Shown piece by piece: positions 1 to 5,103 of a stretch of DNA of 5,103 nt (position 1 is the stretch's first letter; each line of letters starts with the position of its first letter). Below the pieces are notes generated by a model that did no database searches, was not told where the DNA came from, and saw nothing but the letters and a program-made list of their open reading frames with translations. Position numbers and translations under genes: made by a program. The stretch covers positions 1 through 5,103 of the forward strand of contig CAZQCP010000173.1 of NCBI GenBank assembly GCA_964592115.1, written 5' to 3'. Origin of the DNA: Sva-07 sp964592115. GTDB taxonomy: Bacteria > Actinomycetota > Acidimicrobiia > Acidimicrobiales > Ilumatobacteraceae.

Positions 1-381
1 TTCGGTGATCGCTGCGCGGTCGAGCCCGAGGTTGTATCGCAGCGTCTCGCTCAGCGTCGCTCCGACCGTCAACGTCGGGTTGAGCGATCGGAACGGATCC
101 TGGAAGATCACCTGCATCCGCTGGGCGAGCCGTTGACGTTCAGTCCGCGACGGGTGAGTGATGTCGACTCCGTCGAGCAGCACCTGGCCCGACGTCGGTG
201 TTGCCAGCCCGACGATGGCGCCGGCCAGCGTCGACTTCCCCGATCCCGACTCGCCGACGAGACCGACCGTTCGTCCACCGAGGATGTCGAGGTCGACCCC
301 ATCGACCGCGCGGAGCACCGTGCCCGCCGTGCGGTACTCCACGACGAGCTCGCGTGTCGCGATGAGCGGCGTCTCGTTCAC
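1..381 (-). CDS. DppF/OppF-like ABC transporter ATP-binding protein, N-terminal part (cut by window edge)
   Basis: This is the second cytoplasmic ATPase subunit of the importer; it would pair with the ATPase half of the upstream fusion protein and hydrolyse ATP to drive uptake. Only the first 127 residues are in the window, and the frame is open to base 1. Visible motifs are Walker A GESGSGKS (residues 43-50) and the Q-loop VIFQDPFRSLNP (91-102, Gln94). That QDP..SLNP wording is typical of the DppF/OppF branch. The signature, Walker B and H-loop lie beyond the edge. The start is a GTG whose first bases overlap the TGA of the preceding gene (GTGA, 4-bp overlap). A GGGGAGG ribosome binding site ends 4 nt upstream, and the residues after it (NETPLIATRELVVEY) fit the usual family N-terminus. 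An ATG-only search misses this gene because the first in-frame ATG is residue 89, past Walker A. The family call is firm; the substrate is unknown. Confidence 0.93.
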   Translation of the reverse strand, partial: MNETPLIATRELVVEYRTAGTVLRAVDGVDLDILGGRTVGLVGESGSGKSTLAGAIVGLATPTSGQVLLDGVDITHPSRTERQRLAQRMQVIFQDPFRSLNPTLTVGATLSETLRYNLGLDRAAITE

Positions 382-2330
382 GGCACCTCCCCGCCAGCTC
401 GGCACTCGAGCGTGATCTCGTCGCGGCGCCGGCATCGCACGAGGCGTCCGTCGGCGTCGGCGTCGAGTGCCACCGGTGTCGCACGACACGCGTCGACCGC
501 GTGATCGCAGCGATCGGCGAACCGGCATCCGTTGACCTCTACGCCGGCGGCCAGCACCTGGCCGGGGATGCTCGGCAGAGTCACCCCGGGCTGCACCCCG
601 AATGTGTTCGCCCGGAGCAGGGCGGCGGTGTACGGATGGCGCGGCGCGGCGATCACCTGCTCGACGGGGCCGTGCTCGACGACCTCGCCCGCGTACATCA
701 CCACGCAGTCGTCGCAGATGTCGGCGACGACGCCCCAGTTGTGCGTGATCAACAGCACGGCCATGCCGTCGGCCACGAGGTCGCGCAACAGGTCGAGCAC
801 CTCGGCCTGCACGGTCACGTCGAGCGCGGTGGTCGGCTCGTCGGCGACCAGCAGGTCAGGCTCACCGGCGATCGCGAGAGCGATGGCCACGCGCTGGGCC
901 ATCCCGCCGGACAACTGGTGCGGGTAGCTGGCGGCGACCCGCTCGGGGTCGGTGAGCTGCACGTGCACGAGCAGCTCGTGGCCGCGGCGTTCGGCGTCGC
1001 GGCGCGAGACGTCGGTGTGCCGGCGTACCACCTCGGCGAGCTGGCTGCCGACGGTGAAGGCGGGATCGAGCCCGGCGATCGGGTGTTGGGAGATCCAGCC
1101 GACGTGGCGCCCGCGTAACGCGGCGGCGTCGGCGTCGGAGCGGATCGGATTGCCGGCGAAGCGCACGTCGCCCGCCAACACGTGGCCGCCATCGGGCAAC
1201 AAGTGCAGGGCGGAGGCGACCGTGACCGACTTGCCGCAGCCGGACTCGCCGACGATGCCGACGACGCGTCCGCGTGCGACTTGCAGGCTCACGTCGCGCA
1301 CGATCGTGGTGACACCGTCGGCCGACACGAACCCGCTCGTGAGCCCGTTCACCGCGAGGAGCGCGTCGGCGTGAACATCGAGCGGCGGACCGAGCGTCGT
1401 CGCTACTGGTGCATCGAGCGCGGCGGGACCGGTTGCGGCCGATGAGTCCGGCGGCCGGCGGCGCCCACGATGGGCTCGACGGGCGCTCATGGGTGCACCG
1501 GTGAGCGCGTCGGTCAGCGCATCGCGAACGCCGTCGCCGACGAGGCCGAGCGCGACGATGAAGAAGATGATGTTCAGCCCGGACGGCACGAGGAGCCATG
1601 GCTGCACTCCGATGTAGCGCGATGCCTCGGCCACCAGGGCGCCCCAGCTCGCCCCTGACGGTCCGAGACCGAGAAAGCCGAGCGCTGTCTCCAGGCCGAT
1701 GGCTGCCGCGCCGAACAAGGTGAGTTGGACGATGATCGGCCCGGCGAGCGGACCAAGTAGGTGCCGGCGCATGATCGTCGCTGGCCCGAGCCCGGAGACC
1801 CTGGCGGCGGCGACGAACAGCTCGCCCGCCACGGTGCGCGTCACCGAGCGGACCACGCGGGCCATCGACGGCGCCCCGAGCACTCCGAGGGCGATCATCG
1901 TGATCAGCTGCTGATCGGGGTAGATGGCGATGACGACGAGCAGGATGATCGCTGCCGGCGTCGCGTACAGCACGTCGCTGATCCGCAAGACGACGCGGTC
2001 GACGCGACCACCGACGTATCCGGCGACGATGCCGACGGTGACCCCGATCGCGGCGAAAGTCGACACCGCGACGGCCACGCTGGTGAGCGTCCGCCGGCCA
2101 CCGAACAGCAGGCGCGACAAGACGTCCTTACCCAACGCGCCGCTGCCGAGTGGGTGGATGCGGCTCGGTCCCGAGAACGGGTTGGCCAGGTCCTGAGCGT
2201 CCGGTCCGAACGGCGCGAGCCACGGCGCGAACGCCACGGCACCGACCACGGCGACGAGGTACACGGCGGCGAGGAGCGGGACCGGCTGGCGGACGAGGCG
2301 GGTGATCGTGCCGTGCAGGGTGACCTTCAT
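378..2330 (-). CDS. Fused DppC-like permease / DppD-like ATPase (peptide/nickel-family ABC transporter)
   Basis: One 650-residue protein combines a membrane permease with its ATPase. Residues 1-280 are DppC-like. Hydrophobic segments lie near 17-36, 83-104, 121-137, 141-155, 196-215 and 246-266. The cytoplasmic EAA coupling loop (about 170-195, with AAARVSG and RRH) contacts an ATPase. Residues 281-322 form an Arg-rich, then Pro/Ala-rich linker. Residues 323-560 are the ATPase: Walker A GESGCGKS (361-368), Q-loop Gln415 (WISQHPIAGLDP), signature LSGGMAQR (473-480), Walker B LLVADE (493-498) and His530. All catalytic positions are present. The C-terminal oligopeptide-transporter extension has HPY (565-567) and Cys602, Cys608, Cys615 and Cys633. 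The ATG at 2330 overlaps the DppB stop as ATGA. The open frame extends further upstream, but only antisense-like sequence over DppB lies there. Proteins of this permease/ATPase architecture are known in actinobacteria. An in-frame ATG (residue 281, base 1490) could be a separate DppD start, but no Shine-Dalgarno precedes it. Confidence 0.93.
   Translation of the reverse strand: MKVTLHGTITRLVRQPVPLLAAVYLVAVVGAVAFAPWLAPFGPDAQDLANPFSGPSRIHPLGSGALGKDVLSRLLFGGRRTLTSVAVAVSTFAAIGVTVGIVAGYVGGRVDRVVLRISDVLYATPAAIILLVVIAIYPDQQLITMIALGVLGAPSMARVVRSVTRTVAGELFVAAARVSGLGPATIMRRHLLGPLAGPIIVQLTLFGAAAIGLETALGFLGLGPSGASWGALVAEASRYIGVQPWLLVPSGLNIIFFIVALGLVGDGVRDALTDALTGAPMSARRAHRGRRRPPDSSAATGPAALDAPVATTLGPPLDVHADALLAVNGLTSGFVSADGVTTIVRDVSLQVARGRVVGIVGESGCGKSVTVASALHLLPDGGHVLAGDVRFAGNPIRSDADAAALRGRHVGWISQHPIAGLDPAFTVGSQLAEVVRRHTDVSRRDAERRGHELLVHVQLTDPERVAASYPHQLSGGMAQRVAIALAIAGEPDLLVADEPTTALDVTVQAEVLDLLRDLVADGMAVLLITHNWGVVADICDDCVVMYAGEVVEHGPVEQVIAAPRHPYTAALLRANTFGVQPGVTLPSIPGQVLAAGVEVNGCRFADRCDHAVDACRATPVALDADADGRLVRCRRRDEITLECRAGGEVP
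385..392 (-). promoter_or_regulatory. Ribosome binding site of the DppF-like gene (GGGGAGGT)
   Basis: On the minus strand GGGGAGGT is followed by GCC and then the GTG start at 381. It closely matches the anti-Shine-Dalgarno sequence and lies inside the last codons of the preceding gene. It decides the choice of the GTG start, and with the GTGA overlap it suggests coupled translation reinforced by its own initiation site. Confidence 0.7.
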
Positions 2331-3265
2331 GTGCGCACCCGCGGATCGAGTGCTCGGTACACGATCTCCATCACGAGGTTCACGAACACGATCAACAAGG
2401 CGAACACCAGCGTGACCATCTGGATGACGGCGATGTCGCGCGCCTGGGTCGAGGAGACAGCGAGGCTCCCGAGCCCCGGGAGCACGAACACCGACTCGAC
2501 GAGCACGGTGCCGCTCAGCAGACCGATGAACAGCACGCCGACAACCGTGACGATCGGTGCGCCGGCGTTGCGCAACACGTGGAGGAACAGGATCCGGCGC
2601 TCGCTGACGCCCCGGGCGCGCAGCATCATCACGTAGTCGCGCCGGTACTCCCCGGCGACCGCGTCGCGAGTTTGCTTGGCGATCGTCGCGCTGGATGTGA
2701 TGCCGAGCGTGAGGACGGGCAGCGTGATCGAACGCAGCCACGGTCCGACGCCGTCGGCGAGCGGGACGTAGCCGGTAGGAGGGAACAGCTGCCAGTTCAC
2801 GGCGAACGTGTACGCCAGCAACAGGCCGAACCAGTAGGCGGGAACCGCCAGGCCGAACAGCGACACGACGTCGGTCACCCGTCCGAGCGCGCCGCGGCTG
2901 CGGGCACTGACGATGCCGAGACCCAGCCCGAGAGCAGTCGCGACGATCAACGATCCGACGACGATCGAGACGGTGACGCCGATCCGGTCGGCGAGCTGAC
3001 CGGCGACTTGCGAGCCGTTGGCTGCCGACGTGCCGAAGTCGCCGCGGATCGCGGCGGACAACCATCGCGTGTATTGACGCCACAGCGGCTGGTCGAGTCC
3101 GAGTTGCTCGCGCAACGCCGCGTACTGCTCCGGGGTTGCGTTGACGCCGGCGATCGTTCGCGCAGCGTCGCCTGGGATCAGACTGACGAGCACGAACGTG
3201 AGGGCCGTGACGAAGATGACGAGCGGGATCGAGACGGCGAGCCAGCGCCGCAGGAGCGTGATCAT
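2327..3265 (-). CDS. DppB/OppB-like ABC transporter permease
   Basis: This is the first integral membrane channel subunit, expected to pair with the DppC half of the downstream fusion. The 312 residues match the usual family length. The N-terminus MITLLRRWLAVSIPLVIF and the following LIPGDAA are characteristic of the family. Next come the extracytoplasmic LGLDQPLWRQYTRWL and RGDFGTS region (55-80) and hydrophobic segments near 10-30, 96-120, 132-154, 178-196, 236-258 and 281-303. The EAA loop (210-239, YVMMLRARGVSERR then HVLRNAGAPI) is very well conserved, as are VFVLPGLG (259-266) and the C-terminal ALDPRVR. The ATG at 3265 is chosen because it gives the standard N-terminus. An in-frame GTG at 3289 would add eight residues but falls inside a hairpin. 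No clear Shine-Dalgarno precedes the ATG. The stop overlaps the next gene by 4 bp (ATGA). Alternative substrate classes cannot be separated by this subunit. Confidence 0.95.
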   Translation of the reverse strand: MITLLRRWLAVSIPLVIFVTALTFVLVSLIPGDAARTIAGVNATPEQYAALREQLGLDQPLWRQYTRWLSAAIRGDFGTSAANGSQVAGQLADRIGVTVSIVVGSLIVATALGLGLGIVSARSRGALGRVTDVVSLFGLAVPAYWFGLLLAYTFAVNWQLFPPTGYVPLADGVGPWLRSITLPVLTLGITSSATIAKQTRDAVAGEYRRDYVMMLRARGVSERRILFLHVLRNAGAPIVTVVGVLFIGLLSGTVLVESVFVLPGLGSLAVSSTQARDIAVIQMVTLVFALLIVFVNLVMEIVYRALDPRVRT

Positions 3266-3276
3266 CGGACGGGCAC

Positions 3277-3310
3277 GGTGGGCGCACACCGCCTCGGATG
3301 CGCGCCCACC
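3277..3310 (-). promoter_or_regulatory. Intergenic stem-loop between binding-protein and permease genes
   Basis: GGTGGGCGC (3277-3285) and GCGCCCACC (3302-3310) form a perfect 9-bp stem around a 16-nt loop. The loop can itself pair CCG with CGG. The stem begins 10 nt after the binding-protein stop and ends 11 nt before the permease ATG. No T-run follows it on the minus strand, so it does not look like a simple intrinsic terminator. In many import operons such a stem protects the 3' end of the binding-protein transcript or lets only part of transcription continue. A role of that kind here is inferred from position and stem quality. Confidence 0.55.
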
Positions 3311-3320
3311 GACGGCGTTG

Positions 3321-4982
3321 TCAGGCCAGCTCGTACCACTCGAGCAGCGACACGACCGGCGCGTCCGGAGACACCCGCAGCCCGCCGATCGAGTCGCCGG
3401 CGATGTAGGTGACCGGCGCGAACGCGACCGGCGCGAACCATGCCTCGTCGGTGAGGTACCGGATGATCGCTTGGTTGGCGGCGGGGACGTCGTCGACGGC
3501 TGCGCTCGCCGCGGTGGCGTACAGCTCATCGAGCTCGTCGCGCTGGGAGCCGAACCCATTGAACGGCATCGCGTTCGGCATGAACAGGCCCTGACCCATC
3601 AGGTGGACCGGCTGGGCGCCGTAGCCGACCGCGACGACGGGGAACGAATGATCGGTCATGCCGCCGACATAGCTCGCCTCGTCGGTCGTGAGGGTGATGT
3701 CGAGCGTGATGCCGACCTCGGCGAGTTGACCGGCGATCGCCTCGGCCATCACGTCGATCCCGGCGAACTGCACCGACAGCGTGCCGATCTCGAGGCCGTC
3801 GCCGTAGCCCGCCTCGGTGAGGAGCTCGCGTGCGAGGTCGGGGTCGTACGGGAACCGATCAGCGGCCTCCTGGCTCCATCCGTCGCCGCCCGGCACGGCG
3901 ATCGTGGCCGTCGGGACGGCGATGCCGGGGAGCAGTGCGTTGGCGATCAGATCGCGGTCGAGCGCGTGGTTGATCGCCTGGCGCACCCGGACATCGCCGA
4001 GCGCTGGGCTGACCTCGCCATCGCGGTCGATCAGGTTGAGTCCCTGCCACACGAACGGCACGCCGATGACCTGGAGACCGGCCGACTGTGCCTGTGCGAT
4101 CGTCGACAGGTCGCCGGTGATCACGTCGACCTGACCGGTCTGGAGCGCGTTGAGCGACGCTTGCGCGTCGGCGATCACCTGCAGCGTCACCGTGTCGTAG
4201 TGCTGATACAGATCCTTCGCGTAGTAGTCGGGGTTGGCGACGTAGGTGTAGTGGTCGCCAGCGACGCTCTGGTCGGGGTCGAACACGTAGGGCCCAGCGC
4301 CGTGGCTCGGGTTGTCGGCGGTCAGCGCGGCCGGGTCCTCGAGTCCCGTCGGGCTGATGATGCCGCCGATCCCGTACGCACTCGACAGCATCAGTGGCAG
4401 CGTCGGGTTCGGCGCCGGCAGACCGATCGTGACGACCTCGCCCTCCGCGGCGATCGTGGCACCGGCCAAGAAGAAGCCATTGCCGGTGGCGGTGCCCTGG
4501 GCGTGGGTGAGCGAGGCGACGACGGCGTCGGCGGTCACCTCGTCGCCGTCGGAGAACTGCACGCCATCGCGGATCGTGAGCGTCATCGACGTGTTGCCCT
4601 CGCCCATCTCCCATGACTCGGCGAGCCCGGGCTGCAGGGTGCCGTCCGAGCGGAGGTGGATCAGCGGCTCGTAGGCCGGGATGACGTAGGCCACGAACGC
4701 GGTGTTGATCGCGGCCGGATCGAGCGTCGCGGCCGGTGCGGCGACGACCACGCCGAGGGCGTCGCCGTGTGCCGCGTCGCCTGAGCGACCTTCGGTGGCG
4801 AGCCCATCGCCGGCGTCACCGCTACCGCCGTTGCTGTCACCGGTGCCGGTCGCGTCGGTCGTGACCGGGGCGACGCTGTCGGTCGGAGCGTCGTCGCTGC
4901 TGGCGTCGCTGCCACACGCGGCGATCGCCATGGCCAGGCTGACGAGCATCGCGACCGCGCTCGAGCGGCTGAATGATCTCAT
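3321..4982 (-). CDS. Lipoprotein solute-binding protein, family 5 (DppA/OppA-like)
   Basis: This is the extracytoplasmic receptor that captures the substrate and delivers it to the permease. The 553 residues begin with a lipoprotein signal peptide: MRSFSRSS, a hydrophobic core (9-22) and lipobox IAAC with Cys23 as the acylated residue. Residues 24-72 are a low-complexity Ser/Thr/Asp/Gly linker. Family-5 hallmarks follow: LQPGLAESWEM (116-126), LTIRDGVQFSDGDEVTADAV (135-154), HGAGPYVF (227-234), VRVRQAINHALDRDLI (331-346), YDPDLARELLTEAGYG (379-394) and LAEVGITLDI (420-429). The length is normal for the family. The ATG at 4982 is preferred over an in-frame ATG at 5024. It has a strong AAGGGGGA site and gives a clean signal peptide, whereas the upstream ATG lies at or before the likely transcription start. 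Being first in the operon fits the need for excess receptor. Ligand specificity is not readable; peptides are the default guess, but nickel chelates, oligosaccharides and opines are used by relatives. Confidence 0.95.
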   Translation of the reverse strand: MRSFSRSSAVAMLVSLAMAIAACGSDASSDDAPTDSVAPVTTDATGTGDSNGGSGDAGDGLATEGRSGDAAHGDALGVVVAAPAATLDPAAINTAFVAYVIPAYEPLIHLRSDGTLQPGLAESWEMGEGNTSMTLTIRDGVQFSDGDEVTADAVVASLTHAQGTATGNGFFLAGATIAAEGEVVTIGLPAPNPTLPLMLSSAYGIGGIISPTGLEDPAALTADNPSHGAGPYVFDPDQSVAGDHYTYVANPDYYAKDLYQHYDTVTLQVIADAQASLNALQTGQVDVITGDLSTIAQAQSAGLQVIGVPFVWQGLNLIDRDGEVSPALGDVRVRQAINHALDRDLIANALLPGIAVPTATIAVPGGDGWSQEAADRFPYDPDLARELLTEAGYGDGLEIGTLSVQFAGIDVMAEAIAGQLAEVGITLDITLTTDEASYVGGMTDHSFPVVAVGYGAQPVHLMGQGLFMPNAMPFNGFGSQRDELDELYATAASAAVDDVPAANQAIIRYLTDEAWFAPVAFAPVTYIAGDSIGGLRVSPDAPVVSLLEWYELA

Positions 4983-4986
4983 GTTG

Positions 4987-4994
4987 TCCCCCTT
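4987..4994 (-). promoter_or_regulatory. Ribosome binding site of the solute-binding protein (AAGGGGGA)
   Basis: On the minus strand AAGGGGGA is followed by CAAC and the ATG at 4982, a normal spacing. It supports the internal ATG rather than the in-frame ATG 42 bases upstream as the true start. Confidence 0.75.
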
Positions 4995-4996
4995 GC

Positions 4997-5009
4997 GGCA
5001 CTTCGTGCC
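4997..5009 (-). promoter_or_regulatory. Small hairpin in the leader, next to the ribosome binding site
   Basis: GGCAC and GTGCC form a perfect 5-bp stem with a 3-nt GAA loop on the transcript. The stem ends 2 nt before the ribosome binding site. It is short, so it may stabilise the 5' end or modestly affect ribosome access, or it may be chance. No larger riboswitch-like fold fits in a leader of about 39 nt. Confidence 0.3.
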
Positions 5010-5019
5010 AATAGCTTTA

Positions 5020-5040
5020 TGCAAAGCACTTTAGTTTGCA
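5020..5040. promoter_or_regulatory. Candidate operator: inverted repeat over the -10 box
   Basis: TGCAAA (5020-5025) and TTTGCA (5035-5040) are perfect inverted arms around a 9-bp spacer, 21 bp in all. They cover the predicted -10 box and start point. A second, tighter symmetry overlaps it: AAAG-CA-CTTT at 5023-5032. The size and position fit a dimeric repressor site. The AAAG..CTTT core loosely resembles LacI-family operators, but the centre is CA rather than CG. No regulator gene is present in the window, so the bound protein is unknown. Confidence 0.35.
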
Positions 5041-5056
5041 GGATCGTCGCTGTCCA
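5028..5056 (-). promoter_or_regulatory. Predicted sigma70-type promoter of the transporter operon
   Basis: On the minus strand TGGACA (5051-5056, five of six matches to TTGACA) is separated by exactly 17 bp from TAAAGT (5028-5033, four of six matches to TATAAT, including the key first, second and last positions). Transcription would begin near 5021, giving a leader of about 39 nt with the ribosome binding site well placed. The 30 bases at 5011-5040 are about two-thirds A/T in an otherwise very GC-rich window, as expected for a promoter. The match is by eye. Confidence 0.5.
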
Positions 5057-5103
5057 GCGGCCGTCGTGACGGCGCGATCGGGTCGGCGCATTAGCGTGCG
5101 CGC

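Noticed and set aside
501..1118. Plus-strand open frame (205 codons) opposite the fused ATPase
   Set aside because: It covers the antisense of Walker B, the signature and the C-terminal domain. Its repetitive GDR/HVH-type composition is a shadow of the real coding frame.
1761..2636. Plus-strand open frame (291 codons) opposite the permease genes
   Set aside because: The composition is biased (His, Arg, Asp, Gly), there is no motif, and it lies fully antisense to conserved permease sequence.
2331..3287. Upstream extension of the fusion frame by 319 codons
   Set aside because: The extra N-terminal sequence is Arg-rich nonsense in another frame of the DppB-like gene. The family N-terminus and the ATGA overlap both place the start at 2330.
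3141..4616. Long plus-strand open frame (491 codons) opposite the receptor and permease genes
   Set aside because: It is antisense to two clearly real genes. It reads as Arg/Asp/Val/Gly-rich sequence with no recognisable domain. Long antisense frames are expected in GC-rich DNA with G/C-biased third positions.
4983..5024. Earlier in-frame ATG of the receptor (14 extra residues)
   Set aside because: It would lie at or before the predicted transcription start, has no good ribosome binding site and would spoil the short lipoprotein signal peptide.
5057..5103. Inverted repeats at the right edge (GCCGTC-GT-GACGGC at 5060-5073, and GCGCA/TGCGC at 5086-5101)
   Set aside because: They are short, G/C-rich and without a T-run, so they could be chance in such DNA. 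Too little flanking sequence is present to call a terminator or an upstream gene.
1..5103. Possible novel system, mobile element, CRISPR array or RNA gene
   Set aside because: The whole window is filled by one coherent importer operon. No repeats of array type, transposase motifs, tRNA-like folds or unexplained coding gaps were seen; the largest gap between genes is 55 bases.

Overview
The window carries one minus-strand operon for a peptide/nickel-family (Dpp/Opp-type) ABC importer. It reads from right to left. The DNA is very GC-rich, with GC-loaded third codon positions. The binding protein has a Ser/Thr/Asp/Gly-rich linker after its lipobox, and one permease is fused to one ATPase. Together these suggest a high-GC Gram-positive actinobacterium, possibly of the Acidimicrobiia type. 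That placement is inference, not a species call.

Layout in transcription order: (1) An AT-richer upstream region at about 5011-5056 holds a good sigma70-like promoter (TGGACA, 17 bp, TAAAGT on the minus strand). An inverted repeat that could be an operator lies across its -10 box. (2) A short leader of about 39 nt contains a small hairpin and a strong ribosome binding site. (3) A lipoprotein solute-binding protein follows (3321-4982). (4) A 55-bp gap holds a perfect 9-bp stem hairpin. (5) A DppB-like permease follows (2327-3265). (6) A single 650-residue protein joins a DppC-like permease to a DppD-like ATPase (378-2330). (7) A DppF-like ATPase begins at a GTG (381) and runs off the left edge.

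The last three genes are joined by 4-bp ATGA/GTGA overlaps, so they are probably translationally coupled. The expected machine is a membrane-anchored extracytoplasmic receptor that hands substrate to a DppB/DppC channel powered by the DppD/DppF ATPase pair. All ATPase motifs visible in the window are intact. The ATPase half of the fusion ends in the four-cysteine C-terminal domain that binds an iron-sulfur cluster in some mycobacterial homologues. The substrate (di- or oligopeptide, nickel chelate, oligosaccharide or other) cannot be decided from sequence alone.

I see no mobile element, CRISPR array, RNA gene or broken gene. The transporter is of an ordinary, known type. The points worth a second look are the fusion junction, the cysteine cluster, the hairpin that may set gene dosage within the operon, and the promoter/operator architecture. 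I found no credible evidence of an undescribed system.
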